This document shows positions 37,178-45,380 of a stretch of 64,000 bases of DNA, piece after piece. Position numbers and translations under genes: made by a program. The notes under the pieces are model-generated. The model had not been told where the DNA came from. It did no database searches and saw only the letters and a list, made by a program, of their open reading frames with translations. Position 1 is the first letter of the stretch. Each line of letters opens with the position of its first letter. This DNA comes from Klenkia terrae. Its GTDB lineage: Bacteria; Actinomycetota; Actinomycetes; Mycobacteriales; Geodermatophilaceae. The stretch is taken from contig NZ_UEXK01000004.1 of assembly GCF_900491935.1 (NCBI RefSeq), forward strand, positions 2,536,562 to 2,600,561, given 5' to 3'.

Positions 37178-38778
37178 CGGCTGCGGAGTTCCTTGCGCAG
37201 GATCTTGCCGGCCGCGGACTTGGGCACCGCGTCGATGAACTCGACCAGCCGGATCTTCTTGTGCGGGGCCACCTTCTCGGCCATGTAGGCCTTGACCTCG
37301 TCCTCGGTGATCTCGGCGCCGGGCGCCCGGACCAGGAACGCCTTGGGCAGCTCCTCGCCGGACTCGGCGTCCTTGACCCCGATGACGGCGGCGTCGGCGA
37401 TCTGCGGGTGGCCGATCAGCACAGCCTCCAGCTCGGCCGGGGCCACCTGGTAGCCCTTGTACTTGATCAGCTCCTTGACCCGGTCGACGACGGTGTACCG
37501 GCCGGCGTCGTCGACGATCGCGACGTCCCCGGTGTGCAGCCAGCCCTCGGCGTCCAGCGTCTCGTCGGTGGCCTTCTGGTTGTTGAGGTAGCCCGCCATG
37601 ACCTGCGGCCCGCGGACCCACAGCTCGCCGCGGTCGCCCTCGGCGGCGTCCTCGCCGGTCGCCGGGTCGATCAGCCGGCACTCGGTGTTCGGGATGGCGT
37701 AGCCGACGGTGCCCTTGGGGGTGGCGCCGACGCCCGCGGGCTCGAGGCCGTGGTCGGGCGTGGTGTGGCTGACCGGGGACAGCTCGGTCATGCCGTAGCC
37801 CTGGGCGACGGTGACGCCGTCGTCCCCGGTGCCGGCCAGCGTGCGCAGCCGGTCCTGGGCGGCGAAGGCCAGCGACTCGTCCAGCGGCGCGGCGCCCGAG
37901 GTGACCGACCGCAGGCTGGACAGGTCGAACTGCTCGACCAGCGGGTGCTTGGCCAGCGCCAGCAGGATCGGCGGCGCCACGAACGCCCGGGTGACCTTGT
38001 GGTCCTGGATCGCGCGCAGGAACTGCTCCAGGTCGAAGCGGGGCAGCGTGATCACGGTGCCGCCCCACTGCAGGCCCTGGTTCATCAGCACGGTCAGGCC
38101 GTAGATGTGGAAGAACGGCAGGACGGCGATGATCCGCTCGTCGCCGTCGTGCAGGTCGATCAGCGGCCGGGTCTGCGCGACGTTGGCGACCAGGTTGCGG
38201 TGGGTCAGCATCACGCCCTTGGGCAGGCCGGTGGTGCCGCTGGAGTAGGGCAGCGTGACCAGGTCGGTGGCCGGGTCGATGTCGGGCTGGACCGACGGCG
38301 CCTGGCTGGTGAGCAGGTCGCGCAGGCTGTCGGCACCCTCGGCGCCGTCCAGGACGACGAGGTCGGTGACCCCGGCGGCCGCCATCGCCGGGCGGGCCCG
38401 GTCCAGGAACGGCGAGACGGTGATCAGCGTCTTCGCGCCGGCGTCCTTCAGCTGGAAGGCGATCTCGTCGGGGGTGTACAGCGAGTTGATCGGGCTCATC
38501 ACGCAGCCGGCCGCGGCGATGCCGTGGAAGACGACCGGGAACCAGATCGTGTTGGGGGAGAAGACGGCGACGACGTCGCCCTTGCCCAGGCCGCGGGCGT
38601 GCAGGGCGGCGGCGAAGCGGTCGACGTGGGCGACCAGCTGGCCGTGCGTGATGGTCTCGCCGGACAGCCCGTCGACCAGGGCCGGCGCGTCGCCCAGCTC
38701 CGCCGAGCGGGCCAGGACGTAGCTCGGGACGGCGGCGTCGGGGATCTCGACGTCGGGGAAACGGCTGGCGTACGCCAC
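37174..38778 (-). CDS. Acyl-CoA synthetase (4-coumarate-CoA ligase-like)
   Basis: An adenylate-forming enzyme of 534 residues that activates a carboxylic acid to its CoA thioester with ATP. The P-loop-like motif is YSSGTTGLPKGVMLTHRN, followed by the A5 motif QGYGMTELSP, the hinge TGDVAIVD / RVKELIKYKGYQVAP and the catalytic lysine near the end (KSAAGKILRKEL). The pattern is that of 4-coumarate/medium-chain ligases, but the substrate is not clear. GTG 38778 has GAGGAGG about 8 bases upstream. Confidence 0.92.
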   Translation of the reverse strand: MAYASRFPDVEIPDAAVPSYVLARSAELGDAPALVDGLSGETITHGQLVAHVDRFAAALHARGLGKGDVVAVFSPNTIWFPVVFHGIAAAGCVMSPINSLYTPDEIAFQLKDAGAKTLITVSPFLDRARPAMAAAGVTDLVVLDGAEGADSLRDLLTSQAPSVQPDIDPATDLVTLPYSSGTTGLPKGVMLTHRNLVANVAQTRPLIDLHDGDERIIAVLPFFHIYGLTVLMNQGLQWGGTVITLPRFDLEQFLRAIQDHKVTRAFVAPPILLALAKHPLVEQFDLSSLRSVTSGAAPLDESLAFAAQDRLRTLAGTGDDGVTVAQGYGMTELSPVSHTTPDHGLEPAGVGATPKGTVGYAIPNTECRLIDPATGEDAAEGDRGELWVRGPQVMAGYLNNQKATDETLDAEGWLHTGDVAIVDDAGRYTVVDRVKELIKYKGYQVAPAELEAVLIGHPQIADAAVIGVKDAESGEELPKAFLVRAPGAEITEDEVKAYMAEKVAPHKKIRLVEFIDAVPKSAAGKILRKELRSR

Positions 38779-38865
38779 GGGTGGTCCTCCTCGGGACTGG
38801 ACGGGTGACCCCAGTCTCACACCCGGCGTGGCCCCGGCCACAGCGGGGCTACCGGCCGGTAGGGC

Positions 38866-39291
38866 TCAGCGCGGCCAGAGCACGGACTGCGTGCAGCGGA
38901 ACAGCGCCATCGTCTTGCCCGTGCCCGCATTGGTCACCACGGCGTCCCACACCTGGGTGGTGCGGCCGGCGTGCACGTTGGTCGCGACGCACTCGACCCG
39001 GCCGTCGGTCGCCGTCCCCAGGTGGTTGCTCTTGAGCTCCACGGTGGTGAACCCGCTCGAGCCCTCGGGCAGCAGCGCCCGGGTGGCCAGCCCGCAGGAG
39101 GTGTCGGCGAGGCCGACGACGGTCGCGGCGTGCAGGTAGCCGTTGGGCGCCAGCAGCTCCGACCGGACGTCGAGGTGGCTGGTCAGCCGGCCGGGCTCGT
39201 GGGTGTCCACCACGATGCCCAGCAGCCCCGGGAGGGTGCCCGGCAGCAGCGCGTTCAGCTCGTCGGCGGTGTGGAACCCGGTGGCGGCCAT
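38866..39291 (-). CDS. PaaI-family hot-dog thioesterase
   Basis: A 141-residue single hot-dog domain protein. The motif NGYLHAATVVGLADTSCG matches the catalytic region of PaaI/YbgC-type acyl-CoA thioesterases (HGG-like Asn and the Asp in ADT). It probably hydrolyses aromatic or short acyl-CoA. It follows the FolP-like gene by 22 bases on the same strand and may be the last gene of that operon. Confidence 0.86.
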   Translation of the reverse strand: MAATGFHTADELNALLPGTLPGLLGIVVDTHEPGRLTSHLDVRSELLAPNGYLHAATVVGLADTSCGLATRALLPEGSSGFTTVELKSNHLGTATDGRVECVATNVHAGRTTQVWDAVVTNAGTGKTMALFRCTQSVLWPR

Positions 39292-39313
39292 GCAGGGAAC
39301 CTAGTTGCGGACC

Positions 39314-40177
39314 TCAGGCCAGGCCGCGGGCGGTGCGCAGCGGGGGGCGGGTGCCGCGGATGCTGGCGACCATGTCCAGCGTCTGCCGGGTGGCGGCGAC
39401 GTCGTGGGCGCGGAACACCCGGGCCCCGAGCCAGGCGCTGACCGACGTGGCGGCGAGGGTGCCGGTGAGCCGCTCCTCCAGCGGGACGCCGAGGGTTTCC
39501 CCGACGAAGTCCTTGTTGCTCAGCGCCACCAGCACCGGCCAGCCGGTGTCCACCAGCTCACCGATCCGGCGGGTGGCCTCCAGGGAATGCCGGGTGTTCT
39601 TGCCGAAGTCGTGGCCGGGGTCGATGAGCACCCGCTCGCGGTCCACCCCGGCGGCGACGGCGGCGTCGGCCAGCGCCGTCGTCCGCGTAACGATGTCGGC
39701 GACCACGTCGGGGTAGCCGATCCGGTGCGGCCGGGTGCGCGGGGGCAGCCCGCCGGCGTGCGTGCAGACGATCCCGGCGCCGGCCTCGGCGGCGACCTCG
39801 GCCAGCTGGGGGTCCACCCCGCCCCAGGCGTCGTTGACCACGTCGGCTCCGGCGGCCAGCACCTCGCGGGCGACCTCGGCCCGCCAGGTGTCGATCGAGA
39901 TCGGCAGCCGCGGGTGCGCGGCCCGGATCGCCGCGACCAGGTCGGCGGTGCGGCGGATCTCCTCGGCGGGCGTGACCTCCTCGCCGGGGGCGGCCTTGAC
40001 CCCGCCGACGTCGACCATGTCCGCGCCCTCGGCCACCACCTGGTCCACCCGCTCGACGGCGGCGGCCAGCTCGTAGGTCGCGCCGCGGTCGTAGAAGGAG
40101 TCCGGCGTGCGGTTCACGATCGCCATCACCACGAGGTGCCCGTCGGGGACGTCCAGGGCACCGATCCGCAGCGTCAC
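39314..40177 (-). CDS. folP: Dihydropteroate synthase family protein (FolP2-like)
   Basis: A 287-residue TIM-barrel protein of the DHPS family, which condenses 4-aminobenzoate with a pterin pyrophosphate in folate synthesis. Visible motifs are MAIVNRTPDSFYDRGATY, DVGGVKAAPGEEV, ISIDTWRAEVA and IDPGHDFGKNTRHSLE. The FYDRG form and context resemble the mycobacterial FolP2 group, which may not be a true DHPS. Other folate genes are absent. GTG 40177 overlaps the acetamidase stop by four bases. Confidence 0.85.
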   Translation of the reverse strand: MTLRIGALDVPDGHLVVMAIVNRTPDSFYDRGATYELAAAVERVDQVVAEGADMVDVGGVKAAPGEEVTPAEEIRRTADLVAAIRAAHPRLPISIDTWRAEVAREVLAAGADVVNDAWGGVDPQLAEVAAEAGAGIVCTHAGGLPPRTRPHRIGYPDVVADIVTRTTALADAAVAAGVDRERVLIDPGHDFGKNTRHSLEATRRIGELVDTGWPVLVALSNKDFVGETLGVPLEERLTGTLAATSVSAWLGARVFRAHDVAATRQTLDMVASIRGTRPPLRTARGLA

Positions 40178-41109
40178 GCCAGCAACCGTCCCACGGGGAG
40201 CAGGGCGTGCACGCCGACCACCTCGTTGACCACCTGGGTGACCCGCAGGTCGACCACCATCGAGGCCAGCGCGAGCGCCTCCGAGCGGCCGATCCCGTGC
40301 AGCGCGCCCATCAGGTCCAGCACCGCGTCCAGCGCGTGCCCGGTGGCGGTGTCCAGGTCGTCGGCCACGCCCATGGCCACCCAGCCGGCCGGGGTGTGGG
40401 CGACCGGCGTCCGCAGGTCCAGGCCGTGCAGGTCGTCGAGCACGTCGACGGTCAGGGTGGCCTCGACGGGGCACTCGATCGCCGTGCCGCTGACCTCGCC
40501 GTCGCCCTGGGCGGCGTGCCCGTCGCCGACGGACAGCAGCGCGTCCGGGACGGTGACCGGCAGGTACAGCGTGCTGCCGGCGACCAGCTCGCGGCGGTCC
40601 AGGGTCCCGCCGGGCCACCGCGGCGGCACCGTCGAGTGCCGGCCCGGCTCGGCCGGGGGCACGCCCATGACCCCCAGGAACGGCCGGACGGCGATCCGGT
40701 GGCCGTGCTGCTCGGTGGCCACGCCGTCGGCGATGGTCCAGCGCAGCACCACCGGGTCCGCGAGCACGCCGAGCCGGCGGTTGAGCGCGGTGTCCCGCAG
40801 GCCGCAGTACGTCGTCCCGAAGGCGCCGGGGACGACGTCGTCCACCCGCACGGCGAGCACCTGCCCCGGCCGGGCACCGCGGACGGCGATCGGCCCGGTG
40901 AGCGCGTGCCCGGTGCCCGGCTCCCAGGCCGGGTGCCGCTCCCGGGCGGCGAGTCCTGCCCCGTCGTCACCGCCGTCGAACGGGCCGGTCGACCAGCCGG
41001 AGTCCAGGCAGCTGACGGTGACCGTGGTGCCTGGGTCCACGATCAGCGCCGGCGGCAGCGACGCGTCGAACCAGCCGTGCAGGGTGTCCGGGGTCGGGTC
41101 GAGCCTCAC
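40174..41109 (-). CDS. Acetamidase/formamidase family protein
   Basis: A 311-residue protein of the FmdA/AmdA family, metal-dependent hydrolases of short amides giving ammonia and the acid. Family marks are the N-terminal TVTVSCLDSGWS, HALTGPIAVRGARPGQVLAVRV, SVGDGHAAQGDGEVSGTAIE and the C-terminal TQVVNEVVGVHALL. Both its start (GTG 41109, overlapping the serine hydrolase stop) and its end (overlapping the FolP-like start) are four-base overlaps. The true substrate is not known. Confidence 0.88.
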   Translation of the reverse strand: MRLDPTPDTLHGWFDASLPPALIVDPGTTVTVSCLDSGWSTGPFDGGDDGAGLAARERHPAWEPGTGHALTGPIAVRGARPGQVLAVRVDDVVPGAFGTTYCGLRDTALNRRLGVLADPVVLRWTIADGVATEQHGHRIAVRPFLGVMGVPPAEPGRHSTVPPRWPGGTLDRRELVAGSTLYLPVTVPDALLSVGDGHAAQGDGEVSGTAIECPVEATLTVDVLDDLHGLDLRTPVAHTPAGWVAMGVADDLDTATGHALDAVLDLMGALHGIGRSEALALASMVVDLRVTQVVNEVVGVHALLPVGRLLA

Positions 41110-42332
41110 ACCAGCGCCTGGTTCACCAGCTGCCGCAGGTAGGACCGGATCGGCAGCGTGCTCGAGGGCAGCAGCTGCGTGTAGAAGGTGACGGTCAGGT
41201 CCTCGACCGGGTCGACGTAGAACGCCGTGGACGCCGCCCCGCCCCACGAGTAGTCGCCGACCGAGCTGACGACGCCGTAGCGGGCCGGGTCCAGCACCAT
41301 CGAGAAGCCCAGCCCGAACCCGACGCCGCGCAGCGGGGTCTCGGCGAACAGCGGCCGGCCGTAGGTCTCGAGGTCGGCGTTGCCCGGGATGTGGTTGCGG
41401 ACCATGTGCGCCACGGTCCGCGAGCCCAGCACCCGCCCGCCGTCCGGCGCGGCGCCGCCGGCCCGGAGCATCTCCACGAACTTCAGGTAGTCCCCGGCGG
41501 TGGACACCAGCCCGCCGCCGCCGGACAGGAACGCGGGCTTCTGCTTCGCGGCCGGCTCGAAGGCGGTCAGCGGCACGACGCCGGGGGCGTAGAGGCGGGC
41601 GAGGCGGGCCGGGTCGTCGTCCGGGCGCAGGCCGAAGGACGTCTCGGTCATGCCCAGCGGGCCGAACACCCGCTCGGCGAACACCTCGTCCAGCGGCTTG
41701 CCGGCGATCACCTCGACCAGGCGGCCCAGCACGTCGGTGGACACGCCGTAGTTCCACTCGCTGCCGGGCTGGAAGACCAGCGGCATCGACGCCCACTGCC
41801 GGGTGACCTCGGCGGAGTCGGCGCCGGGCGGGGTGCCCCACTCGTGGCCGGCGGCGCGGTAGGCGGCGTCGACCGGGTGGGCGTGGTGGAAGCCGTACGT
41901 GAGGCCCGAGGTGTGGGTGAGCAGGTGCCAGACCCGGATCGGCTCGATCTGCGGCACGGTCACCGGCTTCGCGGCCGAGCCGGCCACGTAGACCCGGGTG
42001 TCGGCGAACTCCGGCAGCCAGCGGGTGATCGGGTCGGTGAGCTCGAAGGCACCCTCCTCGTACAGGGACATCGCCGCCACCGAGGTGACCGGCTTGGTCA
42101 TCGAGAAGATCCGCCAGATGGTGTCCGGGGTGACCGGCAGACCGGCCTCGACGTCCCGGTGGCCGTGGGTGCCCACGTGCGCCAGCCGGCCGCCGCGGGC
42201 CACGGTCACCAGGAACCCGGGCAGCTGGCCGTCGTCGACCCAGCGGGCCAGCCGGGCGTCCAGCCGGGCCAGCCGGCCGGCGTCGAGTCCTACGTCTGCG
42301 GGGTCGGTCTCCACGGTGAGCACGGATCGCAT
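41106..42332 (-). CDS. Serine hydrolase, class C beta-lactamase/esterase family
   Basis: A 408-residue serine hydrolase with the SxxK motif SMTK (active Ser) and the Tyr motif WNYGVSTDVLG, as in EstB-type esterases and beta-lactamase-like proteins. Tail motifs include YSWGGAASTAFYVDP, where the HxG/KTG strand is replaced by a WGG form seen in esterases. There is no signal peptide, so it is likely cytosolic. It heads an operon of three overlapping genes. Confidence 0.88.
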   Translation of the reverse strand: MRSVLTVETDPADVGLDAGRLARLDARLARWVDDGQLPGFLVTVARGGRLAHVGTHGHRDVEAGLPVTPDTIWRIFSMTKPVTSVAAMSLYEEGAFELTDPITRWLPEFADTRVYVAGSAAKPVTVPQIEPIRVWHLLTHTSGLTYGFHHAHPVDAAYRAAGHEWGTPPGADSAEVTRQWASMPLVFQPGSEWNYGVSTDVLGRLVEVIAGKPLDEVFAERVFGPLGMTETSFGLRPDDDPARLARLYAPGVVPLTAFEPAAKQKPAFLSGGGGLVSTAGDYLKFVEMLRAGGAAPDGGRVLGSRTVAHMVRNHIPGNADLETYGRPLFAETPLRGVGFGLGFSMVLDPARYGVVSSVGDYSWGGAASTAFYVDPVEDLTVTFYTQLLPSSTLPIRSYLRQLVNQALV

Positions 42333-42393
42333 CCTGCCCCCGGACGCACGACGGCGCCCGCCCCGGGATCCGGGACGGGCGCCGACGAGGACG

Positions 42394-42681
42394 TCAGGAG
42401 ACGGGGACGGCGGCCGCGGCCTTCTTCAGGTTCGAGCCGGCGGTCAGCTTCGCGGTGTTCGACGCGGCGATCTCGATCGACTCGCCGGTCTGGGGGTTGC
42501 GGCCGGTGCGGGCCGAGCGCGAGCTGCGCTCGAGGGTCAGCAGCCCGGCGACGGCGATCTTCTCGCCGCGGGTGAGGGCGTCCACGAACTCCTCGCCGAG
42601 GGCGGCGATGACGGAGTCGACGGTGGCGGCGGGCACGTCGGCGCGCTTGGAGATGGCGGAGACGAGTTCGGCCTTGTTCAC
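42394..42681 (-). CDS. HU-family nucleoid protein
   Basis: A 95-residue histone-like protein that bends and compacts DNA. The family pattern is complete: VNKAELVSAISKRADV, then GRNPQTGESIEI in the DNA-gripping arm and the C-terminal helix. It lacks the long Lys-rich tail of mycobacterial HupB, giving a short HU. GTG 42681 has GAGAGGA upstream. Its leader contains an inverted repeat at 42776-42799. Confidence 0.93.
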   Translation of the reverse strand: MNKAELVSAISKRADVPAATVDSVIAALGEEFVDALTRGEKIAVAGLLTLERSSRSARTGRNPQTGESIEIAASNTAKLTAGSNLKKAAAAVPVS

Positions 42682-42775
42682 GGTGGTTCCTCTCGGTGGT
42701 CTGTGCGGCCCACCACGGCGGCAGGCCTCCCCGGCAGGGGCATCCACACGGGGCGCTGGCCCCGCCGTGGGCGGT

Positions 42776-42799
42776 CTGGTCGACCACGTCGTCGACCAG
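42776..42799. promoter_or_regulatory. Inverted repeat in the HU/aldo-keto reductase gap
   Basis: Perfect 9-base arms CTGGTCGAC and GTCGACCAG are separated by CACGTC. It sits 95 bases before HU and 115 before the reductase, so it may be an operator or mRNA hairpin. Confidence 0.4.
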
Positions 42800-42901
42800 G
42801 GACGACGGGGACGTTGCCATGCCACCGGGCTGTCTGGCCAGTCAGAGGCCCGGGAATCCGCGGTTTTCCCGCCTCACCCGACCCTCTGGACCCCCGCGTC
42901 G

Positions 42902-42907
42902 TACGTT
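42902..42907 (+). promoter_or_regulatory. -10 box (TACGTT) of a leaderless transcript
   Basis: TACGTT fits TAnnnT and ends 6 bases before ATG 42914, so the reductase mRNA is probably leaderless. Confidence 0.55.
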
Positions 42908-42913
42908 CGGGGC

Positions 42914-43837
42914 ATGCCTTCGCTCCCCGGGACCGACCTGATCGTCAGCGACCTCTGCTTCGGCGGCAACGTGTTCGGCTGGACCGCCGACGAGCCGACG
43001 TCCTTCGCGCTGCTCGACCGGTTCACCGACGCGGTGCCCAGCACGGAGTCCCCGTTCGTCGACTCCGCGGAGATGTACGGCAACGGGTTGTCCGAGCAGA
43101 TCCTGGGCCGCTGGATGGCCGAGCGGGGCATGCGGGACCGGGTCACCGTGGCCACGAAGGCCTCGCCCGGGGACAAGGAGCACCCGCTGTCGGCCCCGGA
43201 GATCCGGGCCGCCGCCGAGCGGTCGCTGCGCAACCTGCAGACCGACCACATCGACCTCTACTACGCCCACTACGACGACGCGACCACGCCGCTGGAGGAG
43301 ACGCTCACCGCCTTCGACGAGCTGGTCCGGGCCGGCAAGGTCCGCCACGTCGCGGCCTCGAACTACTCCCCGGAGCGGCTCACCGAGGCGCTGGACATCC
43401 AGCGCGACCAGGGCCTGAGCCCCTACGTCGCGCTCCAGCCGCACTACAACCTCATGGAGCGGGCGGCCTACGAGGACGGGCTGCGCGACGTCGTCGCCGA
43501 CCGCGGACTGGGCACGCTGCCCTACTTCTCGCTGGCCAAGGGCTTCCTGACCGGCAAGTACCGGGCGGGGGAGACCATCGACTCGCCGCGGGCCAAGGGC
43601 GCCTCGGCCTACGTGGGGGAGAAGGGCGACCGGGTGCTCGCCGCCCTCCAGCAGGTCGCGGCGGCGCACGGCACCACCGGCTCGGCGGTCGCGCTGCGCT
43701 GGCTGGCCGACCGGCCCACCGTGGTCGCCCCGATCGCCAGCGGCCGCTCGGTCGAGCAGCTGGCCGACCTGCTGCCGATGCTGGACCTGCGGCTGGCCGA
43801 CGACGAGCGCGACCTGCTCGACCGCGCGTCGGAGTGA
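42914..43837 (+). CDS. Aldo/keto reductase
   Basis: A 307-residue TIM-barrel NADPH-dependent oxidoreductase. The catalytic tetrad can be placed: Asp and Tyr in FVDSAEMYGNG, Lys in VATKASPGD, His in YYAHYDD. The cofactor-binding end SALRWLAD / PIASGRSVEQL is present. It reduces an aldehyde or ketone that cannot be told from sequence. The start follows a -10 box. Confidence 0.9.
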   Translation: MPSLPGTDLIVSDLCFGGNVFGWTADEPTSFALLDRFTDAVPSTESPFVDSAEMYGNGLSEQILGRWMAERGMRDRVTVATKASPGDKEHPLSAPEIRAAAERSLRNLQTDHIDLYYAHYDDATTPLEETLTAFDELVRAGKVRHVAASNYSPERLTEALDIQRDQGLSPYVALQPHYNLMERAAYEDGLRDVVADRGLGTLPYFSLAKGFLTGKYRAGETIDSPRAKGASAYVGEKGDRVLAALQQVAAAHGTTGSAVALRWLADRPTVVAPIASGRSVEQLADLLPMLDLRLADDERDLLDRASE

Positions 43838-43907
43838 CCCACGGCCCCGGGGGATAGGCTCGGTCGCCGCCCCGGACCCGGCGGTGCAGCCCTGACTGAG
43901 GAGTTCC

Positions 43908-43943
43908 GTGCGCCGTCGGTCATGCCTGGTGCGGCATGGGTGA
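43908..43943 (+). CDS. Possible 11-codon leader peptide
   Basis: GTG 43908 follows GAGGAG by 4 bases and opens an 11-codon frame (MRRRSCLVRHG) whose stop TGA (43941-43943) lies within the first codons of the GAF-ANTAR gene, overlapping its ATG at 43936. That gene has no good ribosome site of its own. The leader may therefore deliver ribosomes to it by reinitiation. No homologue check is possible here. Confidence 0.4.
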   Translation: MRRRSCLVRHG

Positions 43944-44664
43944 GCCGCGCGTGGTGGCCGACGTCCTGGCATCGGTGGTGTCCCGCGGCGACCGGTCGCG
44001 GTGGCCCACGGCGCTGGTCGACGAGTGCGCCTCGGCCCTCGGCGTGGCCGGGGTCGGGCTCGCGGTGACCGACGACCGGGTCCCGGTGGGGATCGTGGCG
44101 GCCACCGACGGCGTCGGGCGGGCCGGCGAGGACCTGCAGTTCGCGCTGGGCGAGGGGATCTGCTGGCACGCCGCCGGCGCCCGGCGGCTGGTGCAGGCCC
44201 CGGACCTGTCCACCGACGACCGCTGGGTGCAGTTCGGCCGCAGCGCCGCCGACGCCGGGATCGCCGCCGCGTTCAGCCTCCCGCTGCAGGTCGGCGCGGT
44301 GCTGGTCGGCGTCCTGGACGTCTACCGCCGCACGGCCGGCCCGCTGTCCGGTGAGGCGGCCGGGTTGCTGTCGGTCTACGGCCAGGCGGCGACGGCGGTC
44401 CTCCTGCTGCTGACCGGGGACGACGACGACCGGCTCGACGACCCCGCCGGCCTGACCGCGCTGGCCGACATCCGGCCGGTGGTGCACCAGGCCGCCGGCA
44501 TGGTGGCCATCCAGCTCGGCGTGGACCTCACCTCCGCCCTCCTCCGCCTGCAGGCCCAGGCCTTCGCCACCGGCCGGCCGCTGCGCGACCTCGCCGAGGA
44601 CGTGGTGGCCCGCCGCACCCGACTCGACGGCCCTCCCGACGAACACCGAAGGACACCGCGATGA
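43936..44664 (+). CDS. GAF-ANTAR RNA-binding regulator
   Basis: A 242-residue antitermination regulator. A GAF sensor domain (about 20-160) is followed by a C-terminal ANTAR domain (about 175-235; HQAAGMVAIQLGVDLTSALL and RPLRDLAEDVVAR). ANTAR domains bind paired hexaloop RNA hairpins and prevent termination. The GAF ligand is unknown. Its last codons overlap the next GAF-ANTAR gene (ATGA), so the two are coupled. An 11-codon frame precedes it. Confidence 0.88.
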   Translation: MGEPRVVADVLASVVSRGDRSRWPTALVDECASALGVAGVGLAVTDDRVPVGIVAATDGVGRAGEDLQFALGEGICWHAAGARRLVQAPDLSTDDRWVQFGRSAADAGIAAAFSLPLQVGAVLVGVLDVYRRTAGPLSGEAAGLLSVYGQAATAVLLLLTGDDDDRLDDPAGLTALADIRPVVHQAAGMVAIQLGVDLTSALLRLQAQAFATGRPLRDLAEDVVARRTRLDGPPDEHRRTPR

Positions 44665-45374
44665 CCACCCGCGAGGAACAGATCACCGACGCGTTCGTCG
44701 AGCTGGCCGACTGCCTGGTCGAGGACTTCGAGGTCACCGACCTCCTGCACCGGCTGATCGACCACGCCCTCAAGCTGCTGGACGCCGATGCGGCCGGCAT
44801 CATGCTCGCCGACGCGGCGGGCGTGCTGCAGGCCGTGGCGTCCAACAGCCACGCGGTCGAGGCCCTGGAGCTGTTCGAGCTGCAGGCCGACGCCGGACCG
44901 TGCGTGGACTGCTTCCGCACGGGCGAGCCGGTGACCCCGCGGAGCCTGGACGAGGTGCGGGCCTGGTGGCCGACGTTCGCACCGGCCGTGGAGGCGCTGG
45001 GGTACTCCTCGGCGCAGGCGGTGCCGATGCGGCTGCGCGACGAGGTCATCGGGGCGCTGAACATCTTCCGCACCACCGAGGGCGCCCTCGACGAGCGGGA
45101 CCTCAAGCTCGCCCGGGCGCTGGCCGACGTGGCCACCGTGTCCCTGGTCGCCGACCGGACGATCACCGCCCGCCAGCTGCTGGCCGACCAGCTGCAGCGC
45201 GCGCTGACCAGCCGGGTGGTGCTGGAGCAGGCCAAGGGGATGCTCGCCGAGCGGGCCGGCATCGGGGTGGACGAGGCGTTCACCGCGATGCGCGACCACG
45301 CCCGGCGCAGCGGCCGGGGCCTGCGCGACGTCGCCGCCGACGTGGTCGCCCGGCGAGGGACCATCCCCTCCTGA
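44661..45374 (+). CDS. GAF-ANTAR RNA-binding regulator
   Basis: A 237-residue protein of the same type as its upstream neighbour. It has a GAF domain (about 20-165; GIMLADAAGVLQAVASNS and a GPCVDCF segment with two Cys that could be redox-active) and an ANTAR domain (SRVVLEQAKGMLAERAGIGV, RGLRDVAADVV). ATG 44661 overlaps the previous stop by four bases. The two may form homo- or heterodimers, as ANTAR proteins dimerise to act. Confidence 0.9.
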   Translation: MTTREEQITDAFVELADCLVEDFEVTDLLHRLIDHALKLLDADAAGIMLADAAGVLQAVASNSHAVEALELFELQADAGPCVDCFRTGEPVTPRSLDEVRAWWPTFAPAVEALGYSSAQAVPMRLRDEVIGALNIFRTTEGALDERDLKLARALADVATVSLVADRTITARQLLADQLQRALTSRVVLEQAKGMLAERAGIGVDEAFTAMRDHARRSGRGLRDVAADVVARRGTIPS

Positions 45375-45380
45375 GCGGGC

